Origin: Dehalococcoidia bacterium UBA6627
GTDB lineage: Bacteria > Chloroflexota > Dehalococcoidia > UBA2979
Assembly: GCA_002455955.1 (NCBI GenBank)
Contig: DKLZ01000011.1
Coordinates: 1-25,744, forward strand
DNA length: 25,744 nt
Direction of reading: 5' to 3'
Under the pieces are notes generated by a model. The model worked only from the letters and a program-made list of their open reading frames with translations. It did not search any database and was not told the origin of the DNA. Within the stretch, counting starts at the first letter, position 1. The number at the start of each line of letters is the position of its first letter. Shown here one piece after another: positions 7,382 to 15,567 of this stretch. The translations under genes were made by a program, and so were the position numbers.

Positions 7382-8863
7382 ATGCCATTAGGACTGAACT
7401 TCGACTCGAAGGTCTTTCCAGTAGAGACACTCGACCTCGGTGACGGGGTTACAGAGCAGATCGTGCGCGGCGGGCGAAATTTATTCGAATTATTGCCCAA
7501 AGCATTCGAAGGAATTTACCAGATTGGAGTTATCGGCTGGGGCTCTCAAGGCCCTGCGCAGGCGATGAATCTACGAGACTCTCTGGCAGGCACTGATATC
7601 AAGGTGAAGGTGGGACTTCGCGAAAACTCTTCGTCGATTGAGCTCGCCGGCAAGGAAGGTTTTACAGAGTCGAACGGGACTCTGGGCGAGATGTTCGAAG
7701 TCATTCGCGAGTCAGACATGGTTCTCTTACTGATTTCAGATGCAGCACAAGCCGAGCTATATCCACAGATTTTTGAAGCCCTGAAACCAGGTACTACACT
7801 CGGACTTTCGCACGGATTTCTGCTTGGTCATCTGATGAATGTTGAGGCTTCGTTCCCAGAGGGAATCAATGTCGTCGGTGTTTGCCCTAAGGGAATGGGT
7901 CCATCGGTCCGTCGTCTTTATGTGCAAGGTGAAGAAGTCAATGGTGCGGGCATTAACGCCTCTTTCGCTATTGAGCAGGATATCGATGGAAAGGCAACAG
8001 ACCGAGCTCTTGGTTGGTCGGTTGCTCTGGGTTCTCCCTACAGCTTTCAGACGACTCTTGAATCGGAGTTCAAATCAGATATTTTTGGCGAACGTGGAAT
8101 TCTCCTCGGGGCAGTTCACGGAATCGCGGAGAGCCTTTACCGTCGATATATCGAGGAAGGAATGTCCCACGACGATGCTTTCGCGCATTCGACGGAGGCG
8201 ATTACAGGGCCGATTTCGAAGACGATTTCGAAGGAGGGCATAAAAGCGATATATGATCAGCTCGGTGCAGATGAGCGGCCAATGTTCGAACGTGCCTATG
8301 CTGCTTCATATCCTGCAGCACACACAATTCTTGAAGAGATTTACGATGAAGTCTCATCCGGTAATGAGATTCGTAGTGTGAATTTAGCTGGTGAGCGACT
8401 AAAACGAGCCCCGATGGGAAACATTGACCAAACCGAGATGTGGATTACCGGTCAGGGTGTGCGTGCAGGCCGTGTTGAAAATGAGATACCGCTTGATCCG
8501 TTTACAGCTGGTGTGTATGTCGCGACGATGATGGCGCAGATCGATGTTTTGATGGAGCATGGCCATCCGTATTCTGAAATCGCTAACGAATCAGTTATCG
8601 AAGCAGTCGACTCACTGAACCCATATATGCATGCTCGAGGTGTCTCATACATGGTCGATAATTGTTCGCGAACAGCTCGTCTCGGATCACGCAAGTGGGC
8701 GCCTCGCTTTGATTATCAGCTGCGCCAAGAGGCATACGTCACGATTGACGATCGAGCAAACCATGATTCGACACTGATTGAAGAGTTCAAATCGCACAAA
8801 ATTCACGAAGCGATTGCTGCCTGTGCTGAGGTCAGACCGTCCGTGGATATTTTTGTTGAGTAA
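7382..8863 (+). CDS. ilvC: Ketol-acid reductoisomerase, plant-type class II
   Basis: KARI converts acetolactate and acetohydroxybutyrate to dihydroxy acids with NADPH and Mg2+, the second common step of branched-chain amino acid synthesis. The 493-residue length marks class II, the form with a duplicated C-terminal helical domain. IVRGGRNLFELLPKAFEG, then VIGWGSQGPAQAMNLRDSL (Rossmann glycine motif), GLRENSSS (phosphate-binding loop), CPKGMGPSVRRLYVQG, KSDIFGERGILLGAVHG (Mg ligands Asp and Glu), and near the end INESVIEAVDSLNP and TARLGSRKWAPRFDY are all visible. These stretches match chloroplast KARIs as I remember them far better than the E. coli enzyme, which lacks most of them. No ilvB, ilvN or leu gene is adjacent, which is unusual. 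The start is well placed, 7 nt after a strong Shine-Dalgarno. Confidence 0.96.
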   Translation: MPLGLNFDSKVFPVETLDLGDGVTEQIVRGGRNLFELLPKAFEGIYQIGVIGWGSQGPAQAMNLRDSLAGTDIKVKVGLRENSSSIELAGKEGFTESNGTLGEMFEVIRESDMVLLLISDAAQAELYPQIFEALKPGTTLGLSHGFLLGHLMNVEASFPEGINVVGVCPKGMGPSVRRLYVQGEEVNGAGINASFAIEQDIDGKATDRALGWSVALGSPYSFQTTLESEFKSDIFGERGILLGAVHGIAESLYRRYIEEGMSHDDAFAHSTEAITGPISKTISKEGIKAIYDQLGADERPMFERAYAASYPAAHTILEEIYDEVSSGNEIRSVNLAGERLKRAPMGNIDQTEMWITGQGVRAGRVENEIPLDPFTAGVYVATMMAQIDVLMEHGHPYSEIANESVIEAVDSLNPYMHARGVSYMVDNCSRTARLGSRKWAPRFDYQLRQEAYVTIDDRANHDSTLIEEFKSHKIHEAIAACAEVRPSVDIFVE

Positions 8864-9027
8864 CTCTGGTTGAATCTCTGACACTGATGCTGCCCGCGCA
8901 CTCTGCAGAAAAGCGGTTTGTTAGACAATCGCATCAAGGGAATTCCATTTCCGCTTGGTCTAAAATGTAAAAGTCCTGCTGAGAGTCACGGTGCCTATCT
9001 GTATCGATACCCAAGGGAGTGCCTTCT

Positions 9028-9831
9028 ATGTCAGAAGAAAATATTGCGAAAGCGATTCGATATCAGAAGAAGGTTTATCTGGAGAACACTTCACAGGATC
9101 TCATGCTGCAGGATTTCGCTCCTACAACGGAGGAAGAAGCATATTCGGTTCAGCGAAATTTTATTAGACAACTTTCAGAGACCAGGGGACCCGTAGGGGG
9201 CTACAAGATTGCTTACACGAGTGCGATTATGCGCGAAGCAAGAGGTGTTTCGGCCCCATGTTCTGGGCTCATGTTTGCCAATCAGATTGTCAATTCTCCG
9301 ACTGAGCTCAATGTTTCTGACTACACAAAACTAGCGGTCGAGTGCGAGGTGGCAGTGCGTTTGGGATCGGATGTTCCGGTCGAAGGTGCTCCCTATACCA
9401 GAGAAAGCATCACTCCTCATATCTCAGCACTGCTGACAGCATTTGAGATCATAGACATCCGACCGAGTGAAGCTCCTGACGATGCTGATCCAGCCATTTC
9501 ATCAATCGTTGCGAATATTTCGAATGAAGGAGCAGTTCTGGGACGAGCGGTGGAGAATTGGCAGGAGATCGAATTAGCGACAGCTCGAGGAACAATGAGT
9601 ATCAACGGTGATCAAGTTGAGGAGGGATTGGGCTCCGATGTGATGGGACATCCATTAGAGGCGCTGGTTTGGCTTGCTAATAGTTTGGCCACTAGAGGTG
9701 AAAGCATATTTGCCGACGCGATCGTGATCACAGGCAGCATTATTCCGCCAACGCCACTGAATCTTGGTGATAGTGCCATTATTTCTATTGAGGGATTGGG
9801 TGATGCTCAGATCATTGTCGGCGGTAATTGA
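9028..9831 (+). CDS. 2-keto-4-pentenoate hydratase family protein (MhpD-like)
   Basis: This protein of 267 residues belongs to the fumarylacetoacetase-fold hydratase/decarboxylase group (2-hydroxypenta-2,4-dienoate hydratase, 4-oxalocrotonate decarboxylase), which act late in aromatic meta-cleavage. Supporting stretches are YSVQRNFIRQL, GGYKIAYTS, CSGLMFANQIV, VECEVAVRLGSDVP (E-x-E metal ligands), LTAFEIIDIRPSE (third acidic ligand region) and PLEALVWLANSLATRG (conserved near the C-terminus). I chose the ATG at 9028, which has AAGGGAG 8 nt upstream; a GTG at 9019 overlaps that Shine-Dalgarno and adds three residues. The lactone-oxidase-like gene starts 15 bp after its stop, so the two are likely one operon. 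No dioxygenase or other ring-cleavage gene is nearby, so the physiological substrate is open. Confidence 0.85.
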   Translation: MSEENIAKAIRYQKKVYLENTSQDLMLQDFAPTTEEEAYSVQRNFIRQLSETRGPVGGYKIAYTSAIMREARGVSAPCSGLMFANQIVNSPTELNVSDYTKLAVECEVAVRLGSDVPVEGAPYTRESITPHISALLTAFEIIDIRPSEAPDDADPAISSIVANISNEGAVLGRAVENWQEIELATARGTMSINGDQVEEGLGSDVMGHPLEALVWLANSLATRGESIFADAIVITGSIIPPTPLNLGDSAIISIEGLGDAQIIVGGN

Positions 9832-9846
9832 AGGGTTCAGCTAAAA

Positions 9847-11190
9847 ATGCAGCGAACGCGATGGAGCAATTGGGCCGGGAATCAGGTCGCTGCTCCACTT
9901 CGGATACATCAGCCAAAAACCGAAGAAGAGCTGGTTTCTGTAGTACGTTATGCCGTCGATCATGGAGAGCGAGTGAAGGCGGTTGGCTCGGGCCACTCGT
10001 TTACTTCGATTGCTCTAACCGATGGGCATCTAATTGAACTCGATGATTACAACAGCATCCTCGAAGAGCCAACTGATCAAGGGCCTCTTGATTCAAGGGA
10101 CGAGCAGACACGAGGAGCACCGTTTCTGCTGACAGTCCAATCAGGAATTCGTCTGGCGGATCTGAACTCGCAACTTTGGACTCTTGGCTATTCGATGACG
10201 AATTTAGGGGATGTTGCTTACCAGTCAATCTCTGGTGCGATCGCAACAGCGACACATGGCACCGGACGGGCCGTTGGAGGGCTCGCTACGCAGGTGCGTG
10301 CACTGCGTATAATCACTGGAGACGGTGATGTAGTCGAATGCTCACCAGATCAGAACGCTGACTTGTTCGATGCGGCACGAGTCGGGCTTGGCGCAGCTGG
10401 GTTAATCTCTACCGTTACGCTCGAAGTCGAGCGAGCGTTCAATCTGCGAGCCCAAGAGGTTCTTGTTCCGTTCGAGGATGTACTCGAAGATCTCGACCGA
10501 TTTGTGCAGGAGAACGAACACTTCGAGTTCTTCTGGTTCCCAGGCTCAGAAACCGCATTGACGAAACGTAATAATCGAACTACTGATGAAATCACTTCAC
10601 TTCCTCGGTGGCGAGAGTTCCTCACAGATGAAGTGATTGGGCATCGTTACACGGCACAGGCGATGCGGTTTCTGCGCGTTCCTGGGTTCCGAATTCAATT
10701 ACGAAGTCTTCTAGAAGGTTCACGCGGTAACTATGTTGAACGTTCATACAAGGTTTTCAGCTCGGAACGGAAGATACCGTTTTACGAGATGGAGTATTTC
10801 ATTCCGAGCGAGCACACGCGAGAGGCTCTCGAGCGCGTCCGTCGGTTCATCGACCGGAGTGGTTTTGACGTTGTGATGCCTATCGAGGTTCGATGGGTTG
10901 CTTCCGACAACATACCGATGAGTACAGCGAACGGACGTGCAACGACCTCGATCGCTGTACACATGCTGAAGCACCAAGAGTTTCACCCATACTTCGAAGG
11001 GATCGAAACGATCATGGCAGATTATTCAGGTCGGCCGCACTGGGGGAAAATACACTTTCAAACCCACCGTAGCCTTGAGCCCCTCTACCCTCAATGGGAT
11101 GCATACCAGTTGGCGCGTGCTCGCCTCGATCCTCGTGGCACCTTCACTAATGAGTACACCGAACGGGTAATTGGCCCCGTTCGAAGTTGA
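9847..11190 (+). CDS. FAD-linked aldonolactone oxidase (L-gulonolactone/D-arabinonolactone oxidase family)
   Basis: This 447-residue protein has the VAO/PCMH layout: an FAD-binding N-terminal domain and a C-terminal ALO domain. VGSGHSFTSIALTDG holds H50, the residue that carries covalent FAD in gulonolactone-oxidase relatives. SISGAIATATHGTG is the second conserved FAD-domain block, and RPHWGKIHF (HWGK at 398-401) is the ALO-family signature near the C-terminus. The family oxidises L-gulono-, L-galactono- or D-arabinono-1,4-lactones or simple alditols; some bacterial members are dehydrogenases. The substrate cannot be told. The start ATG has only a distant GAAGGG Shine-Dalgarno, which overlaps the stop of the upstream hydratase gene, suggesting translational coupling. 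The gene converges on the amidohydrolase 36 bp away. Confidence 0.88.
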   Translation: MQRTRWSNWAGNQVAAPLRIHQPKTEEELVSVVRYAVDHGERVKAVGSGHSFTSIALTDGHLIELDDYNSILEEPTDQGPLDSRDEQTRGAPFLLTVQSGIRLADLNSQLWTLGYSMTNLGDVAYQSISGAIATATHGTGRAVGGLATQVRALRIITGDGDVVECSPDQNADLFDAARVGLGAAGLISTVTLEVERAFNLRAQEVLVPFEDVLEDLDRFVQENEHFEFFWFPGSETALTKRNNRTTDEITSLPRWREFLTDEVIGHRYTAQAMRFLRVPGFRIQLRSLLEGSRGNYVERSYKVFSSERKIPFYEMEYFIPSEHTREALERVRRFIDRSGFDVVMPIEVRWVASDNIPMSTANGRATTSIAVHMLKHQEFHPYFEGIETIMADYSGRPHWGKIHFQTHRSLEPLYPQWDAYQLARARLDPRGTFTNEYTERVIGPVRS

Positions 11191-11226
11191 ACATGTTTGT
11201 CAACCTATTGCGGTCTAGATTGATAC

Positions 11227-12420
11227 TTAGTGCTTGTCTTTGGGGACTTCGATGTTGAGGAAGCGCGCGGCATTCAGCCCCAGCATGTCAGCACGTTCCT
11301 GATCGCTAAGATCTCCCATAGTACGTTCTATGGCAGCGGCTGAATGAGGCCAAGTTCCTTCATGATGCGGGTAATCATTCGCCCACATGTAGTTCTTTGT
11401 CAGGTTCCATTCGCGAGCCAGTGCTAACCCAGGTGGATCTTCACCGAAACTGGCATAGAAATTCCTGCGGTAGTATTCGCTTGGCAACATGCTCATCTTC
11501 GGGAACGCGAACATATGATGTTTAGCATAAGCTTCGTCCATAGCCGTCAACGCCCATGGAACCCAACCGATTCCAGCTTCAATCGTGGCAATGCGTAGGT
11601 TCGGGAAGCGGTCTAGTACGCCTGAACTGCAGAAGTTAGCTACGGGTTCCAGCGATTGGCTCAGTGAATGAACGGCGTAGTTGATCACGGCTCCACCATT
11701 CCCTCGTGAGCCTCGAGGGTCTTTGCCCGTGGAGATATGTAGAGTGATCGGGAGGCCCACTTCCTCGATTGTTGACCAGAGTTCATCGAAATGTGGAAGG
11801 TTGTAGTTCAGTTCGCTGCCGTCACCAGAACCCCATACCGGGCGATTAGGTAGTGTCAGGCAACGGTATCCCATTTTTGCTGCCCGCTTGACTTCTTCGA
11901 TCGCACCTTCAAGGTCACCCGGAGCAATTCCAGCAACAGGAACCATGCGTTCAGGGTGGGGACCGTATTGCTCCATCGCCCAATCGTTCCAAACGCGACA
12001 CATCGCTTGCGAGAAAACAGGGTCCGGCGTTGCCCACATTGATAGGCCTTTGTTCGGGAAAGTCAGTTCAACATCGATGCCATCGAGATCCATATCACGG
12101 AGCCGCTCAGTGACTATATAACCGGCGTCATTACGATCTTTGTCTTCACCCTCAAGTATGAGCTCTCGGATCTTCGTTGGGCGATGTCCCTCAGTGACTT
12201 GCCATTTGACGCCGTCCTTGTCGACTTCTTGCCGCGGGATACGGTGTCGGTATCTGGGCTCGATGCGCTTTGCCCAGAGGTCGGCTGGCTCTTGACCATG
12301 GCAATCAACCGAAACAATGAAGTATTTGTTTGGATCTTCTGGACGAGCAGTACGAGGCCAATGGTCGTGCCCGGGAGTTTCAGCGCGCCAGGCATTGGGA
12401 TTCTTCTCTATGGTGACCAT
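11227..12420 (-). CDS. Amidohydrolase-2 family metal-dependent hydrolase (ACMSD-like)
   Basis: This 397-residue TIM-barrel protein belongs to the family of 2-amino-3-carboxymuconate-6-semialdehyde decarboxylase and related decarboxylases/hydrolases. The entry motif reads VDCHGQEP (H41, E44). The usual second metal His of HxH is therefore a Gln, with a following Glu as in the DxHxxEP subgroup. Other elements are ITLHIS (metal His), RFPNLRIATIEAGIGWVPWAL, and ANDYPHHEGTWPHS, which carries the late catalytic Asp. I set the start at the ATG at 12420, 7 nt after AAGGAG; a TTG one codon earlier is unlikely. A small unknown gene lies 29 bp upstream on the same strand, so they are probably co-transcribed. 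The substrate is unknown; members in similar genomes are often tied to aromatic or CoA-thioester degradation, which is only an analogy. Confidence 0.87.
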   Translation of the reverse strand: MVTIEKNPNAWRAETPGHDHWPRTARPEDPNKYFIVSVDCHGQEPADLWAKRIEPRYRHRIPRQEVDKDGVKWQVTEGHRPTKIRELILEGEDKDRNDAGYIVTERLRDMDLDGIDVELTFPNKGLSMWATPDPVFSQAMCRVWNDWAMEQYGPHPERMVPVAGIAPGDLEGAIEEVKRAAKMGYRCLTLPNRPVWGSGDGSELNYNLPHFDELWSTIEEVGLPITLHISTGKDPRGSRGNGGAVINYAVHSLSQSLEPVANFCSSGVLDRFPNLRIATIEAGIGWVPWALTAMDEAYAKHHMFAFPKMSMLPSEYYRRNFYASFGEDPPGLALAREWNLTKNYMWANDYPHHEGTWPHSAAAIERTMGDLSDQERADMLGLNAARFLNIEVPKDKH

Positions 12421-12449
12421 CAAGTCGCTCCTTGATCTAAATCAACTAA

Positions 12450-12770
12450 TTAGGCGATGTGTTCGGCGAGCATGCTGAACGGTTGTTCACGTTCGAACGA
12501 AACAGCGGCAGCATTCACCTGTAGTGCTGTTATCGGTATGAGATCAGCATATTCAGGAGCTAACCCCTCGTTAGGCCAGCGGCGTAAACGTATTCCTGTA
12601 GCTTCGGCGGGGACATCATGGCGGGTTTGCGCACCACCACGTCCACTATGGAACCATTCACCTTCTGCACCCTTATCGCCGATGAGCCATGCACCTAACC
12701 AGAGCATGGCATCGCCATGTTCATTCGAAATGGACGGCCATTCTACGGTGAGCTGTGATGTCCCGTGCAT
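12450..12770 (-). CDS. Conserved-looking small protein of unknown function
   Basis: I do not recognise this 106-residue protein. It begins MHGTSQLTVEWPSIS and contains a Trp/Gly-rich core (MLWLGAWLIGDKGAEGEWFH). It is soluble, with no signal peptide or membrane segment. The start at 12770 is chosen because GGAGGG lies 6 nt upstream (12777-12782), one of the best ribosome-binding sites in the window; the open frame continues 23 codons further upstream without such a site. It ends 29 bp before the amidohydrolase on the same strand, so it may be a partner or accessory protein. A 154-codon open frame on the opposite strand covers the same bases but has no Shine-Dalgarno support that I can see and is rejected. 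Confidence 0.6.
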   Translation of the reverse strand: MHGTSQLTVEWPSISNEHGDAMLWLGAWLIGDKGAEGEWFHSGRGGAQTRHDVPAEATGIRLRRWPNEGLAPEYADLIPITALQVNAAAVSFEREQPFSMLAEHIA

Positions 12771-12980
12771 AGCGTTCCCTCCGCATGACGCTACCCGATA
12801 CCGGACAGTGGTTGCAATGATAAACACCTCCGTCGGCATGTTGCGGATGTCGGCATCAGTAAGTCGTCATGCTACGAAAGTCGACCCAAGTCTCAACTCA
12901 ACCATGGAAGATTCTGGTTGACGTAACATGTCCAGCGGAAGCACTCTTCGCGAAAGATATTAGGTAAACGATAGGGCATC

Positions 12981-14159
12981 ATGGATCAGCTTGAGCGTGT
13001 AGCAAATGTTATCGAGGCATACGACGGGCAAGGGGTGCATCGAACTGCGACGGATGTTGATGAACGTTCTGCTCAGTGGTTGGCGAATGAAGTCCGTGCT
13101 ATCGGTCTCGAACCGGTGCTCGAGTCCTACGAAATCGATCGTGTAGACCCTGAGAATTGCTACCTCGAGATCGACGGTCGCCGAATCGAGGGAGTTCCGC
13201 TGTTTGATTCAGCACACACTGAACCTGATGGTGTGTCTGGTCAGCTTGGTGTGATTGGAGACGATACCGAAATCGCTTTGATGGAAGTGGCCCATGGCTC
13301 GACTGATTGGGTTGAATTGCGGCGCATGGCAACACACCAAGCGCTAATCATCATTACAAGAGGTCATAGTCCTGGCCTCTCCTTACTAAATGCCTTCGAC
13401 TTCAATGCACCTGTAGGGCCACCTGCCTTACAGATCAGTAGCACAGAGAGTGAGTGGTTACATGAGCAGGCAAAGACTGGAGCAAAGGTAAATGTGGTTG
13501 CCCATGCCTCGCGCAGTCATGCCACTGCCTACAACGTAACAGCGAAGTTAATCGGTAGAGACATAACGATGCCGCCTCTTGTCGTAAATACCCCGCGTAG
13601 TGGCTGGTGGGAGATAGCTGCAGAGCGAGGCGGTGGACTTGCATGTTGGCTTGAAGTGTTAAGGTCTCTTGTGAGCACTGATACTCAACGACCTGTCTTC
13701 TTCAGCGCTAATACCGGTCACGAACTTGGTTACTCAGGGATCGAAGCAGTTCTTGATGCACACCAGAACTTAGCCACGGATGCTACGTGGGTTCACTTCG
13801 GTGCAAATATTGGAGCGGCGTCCGGAACCGTTGGTCGGCTTCATGTTTCAACAGAGCGACTGCGAACTTTGGCTGAAGAGAAGTTAGAAGGTGTATCTCG
13901 GCCAGTTAGTTACGTAGGTGATGGATCACTAGCGCCAAGGACCGCGGCAGGTGGTGGAGAGATGACTATTGTCCATCGACGTGGTGGTCGTAAATACATG
14001 GCACTGACTAACAACAACGCCTACTTCCACATGAGAGAGGATCGCTATCCTCAGAACGTTAACATCGACGTCGTGGCTGAATTTGCTAACGCGTTCTCTT
14101 CAATCGCTCAGTTGTTGGCTAACCCTCAAGGCGAAGTTATCGATGGAATCACTGATTAG
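12981..14159 (+). CDS. M28-peptidase-like protein, probably without a normal metal site
   Basis: This 392-residue protein has the outline of a zinc aminopeptidase of family M28 with an inserted PA-like domain: an N-terminal helix with R21 and W33LANEVRAIGLEP, an inserted region (residues 60-180), then YNVTAKLIG and the catalytic-type domain. The expected metal ligands look lost. NTPRSGWW (203-210) stands where an H-x-D motif should be. AERGGG (214-219) replaces the DDNASG-like motif. NTGHELGYSG (244-253) keeps one Glu of the EE pair. VHFGANIG (271-278) lacks the Asp of the NxD strand. The late His in YFHMREDRYPQNV (H350) is kept. It may be a pseudoenzyme or have changed chemistry. There is no signal peptide, so it should be cytosolic. 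The Ddn-like gene follows directly. My alignment is by eye. Confidence 0.65.
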   Translation: MDQLERVANVIEAYDGQGVHRTATDVDERSAQWLANEVRAIGLEPVLESYEIDRVDPENCYLEIDGRRIEGVPLFDSAHTEPDGVSGQLGVIGDDTEIALMEVAHGSTDWVELRRMATHQALIIITRGHSPGLSLLNAFDFNAPVGPPALQISSTESEWLHEQAKTGAKVNVVAHASRSHATAYNVTAKLIGRDITMPPLVVNTPRSGWWEIAAERGGGLACWLEVLRSLVSTDTQRPVFFSANTGHELGYSGIEAVLDAHQNLATDATWVHFGANIGAASGTVGRLHVSTERLRTLAEEKLEGVSRPVSYVGDGSLAPRTAAGGGEMTIVHRRGGRKYMALTNNNAYFHMREDRYPQNVNIDVVAEFANAFSSIAQLLANPQGEVIDGITD

Positions 14160-14191
14160 TGGTAATAGAATATCGAAGGAAGGGCCAGCAT

Positions 14192-14626
14192 ATGACTGAG
14201 TACATCCCGAGTCCCACCGAGTGGGTCCGCGAGCAGGTAGAGCTCTATGAGGGTTCCAATGGTGCGGAAGGAACGACACTCCGTGAGTCCGGATTACCGG
14301 TAATCATCGTTACCAATACCGGCAATAGGACCGGTGCGATTCGTAAAACTCCACTGATGCGGGTAAAGGACGGTGACAACTACGTCCTGATTGGTTCGCA
14401 AGGCGGTGCACCACAACACCCATCCTGGGTGCACAACCTGCGGGTAAATACTGACGTCGAGATCCGTGATCTTTCTGAAGTGACATTGATGCGTGTTCGT
14501 GAGGTTGATGATGATGATGAGAGAGCGCGTCTTTGGGCGATCTCTGTCGAAGCATACCCTCCATACGAAGAGTATCAGGCACGCACTAGTCGAAAGATTC
14601 CAGTGTTTTTAGCTGAGCCAAGTTAG
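14192..14626 (+). CDS. Ddn-like deazaflavin (F420)-dependent nitroreductase family protein
   Basis: This 144-residue protein belongs to the split-barrel Ddn/DUF385 family, which binds coenzyme F420. LPVIIVTNTGNRTGAIRKTPLMRV, then YVLIGSQGGAPQHPSWVHNLRVN, is the family's diagnostic pair of motifs, the first forming a cofactor-phosphate region. Known members reduce nitroimidazoles, quinones or enones. I chose the ATG at 14192, preceded by GAAGGAAGGG; a GTG at 14159 touching the stop of the upstream gene would add 11 residues. It follows the M28-like gene closely, so they form an operon. Its stop is only 5 bp from the stop of a convergent luciferase-like F420 gene. F420 use is a family inference; no F420 biosynthesis gene is in the window. 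Confidence 0.9.
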   Translation: MTEYIPSPTEWVREQVELYEGSNGAEGTTLRESGLPVIIVTNTGNRTGAIRKTPLMRVKDGDNYVLIGSQGGAPQHPSWVHNLRVNTDVEIRDLSEVTLMRVREVDDDDERARLWAISVEAYPPYEEYQARTSRKIPVFLAEPS

Positions 14627-14631
14627 TTACG

Positions 14632-15555
14632 CTAGAGTTTTCCGGCCAATCCCTGAAGTAGTTCTGTCGTACGTCTGAGGGAGGTGTCGATATTTTTACC
14701 CGTGGGGAAGACCATCGCTATGAGATCAGTGGTTCCGATGTCAGCGTAGTTGGCTAATTGCTCAGCCACTTCGTTCTCCGTGCCTACAGCTGCTATCTCC
14801 GACGGGTCGATATGCTCACCACGGTCCAGAATACGTCTGTAGTTTTCTAATTTGCCATAATTTTTGAAAGTTTCACTAGCTGTGGATAGTGCCTCCTCAT
14901 GGTCATCACTGACAGCGATGGGGACTCCAACCACTACTCGAGGTTTTGGACGGTCAACATTCGAAGCGGCCTCGTTCAGGCGTGGTATCACGTGTTGCCG
15001 TAGTGCGGTGGGTCCAGCCATCCATGTGATTGTTCCGTCGGATACCTCGCCTGCCACCTTAAGCATCAGGGGAGCGAGAGCGGATATCATGATTGGGTAA
15101 GGTCGAGATTCAACAAGACCAATCCGCGCTGTCATCTTGAAGTATTTGCCGTGGTAATCCACTTCACCTTCTGTGCTCAGCGCACGCAGGATCTCTACAT
15201 ATTCTCGGATGTGCTGAGCAGGGCGATCGTACTTTAGTCCGAGGCGTTCTATGCCAGGTTTGTGTGACGGGCCGATGCCGAGGATTAGTCGCTGGTTTAT
15301 CGCCTGATTTACCGTCGCTGCTTGTTGAGCTAATACGTTCGGATGCCTCGTATACGTTGGGATTACTCCTGTTGCGAGCTCGATACGCTCGGTCTCTTGC
15401 CCCGCGAGGGCAATCGTCGTGAGGACGTCAGTTTCACCTGTCTGAGCAAACCAATAGCTATCGAAACCTCCACGTTCAGCGGCCACGATGTCTCGGATCT
15501 GTTCGTGAACGGTCAAGTTTGTCGGGAGAGCTCCGACGAATAATCCTAGCTTCAT
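14632..15555 (-). CDS. LLM-class (luciferase-like) F420-dependent oxidoreductase
   Basis: This 307-residue TIM-barrel protein belongs to the bacterial luciferase-like group that uses F420 or FMN. MKLGLFVGA, then AAERGGFDSYWFAQTGETDVLTTIALAG, ELATGVIPTYTRHPNVLAQQA and RLILGIGPSHKPG are typical, with the ATGV strand and GIGPSH loop of the F420-type subfamily. YHGKYF and PIMISALAPLMLKVAGEVSDG in the middle match mycobacterial LLM proteins. The substrate is unknown. The start has AAGGGA about 5 nt upstream. It follows the second LLM gene by 12 bp on the same strand, so they form one operon, with this gene second. Its end lies 5 bp from the end of the Ddn-like gene. Confidence 0.9.
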   Translation of the reverse strand: MKLGLFVGALPTNLTVHEQIRDIVAAERGGFDSYWFAQTGETDVLTTIALAGQETERIELATGVIPTYTRHPNVLAQQAATVNQAINQRLILGIGPSHKPGIERLGLKYDRPAQHIREYVEILRALSTEGEVDYHGKYFKMTARIGLVESRPYPIMISALAPLMLKVAGEVSDGTITWMAGPTALRQHVIPRLNEAASNVDRPKPRVVVGVPIAVSDDHEEALSTASETFKNYGKLENYRRILDRGEHIDPSEIAAVGTENEVAEQLANYADIGTTDLIAMVFPTGKNIDTSLRRTTELLQGLAGKL

Positions 15556-15567
15556 ATTATTCCCTTG

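Noticed and set aside
8935..8957. Hairpin CAAGGGAA/TTCC-G-CTTG after ilvC
   Set aside because: It has an 8-bp stem with a bulge but no T-run, so it is not credible as an intrinsic terminator.
8979..8984. CTGAGA, as in TPP riboswitches, upstream of the hydratase gene
   Set aside because: None of the other conserved blocks of the THI element follow, and the downstream gene is not in thiamine metabolism.
12457..12921. 154-codon plus-strand open frame
   Set aside because: It lies opposite the small unknown gene, has no visible Shine-Dalgarno and an erratic Ser/Pro/Arg-rich composition. The minus-strand frame has GGAGGG at 6 nt and a co-directional neighbour.
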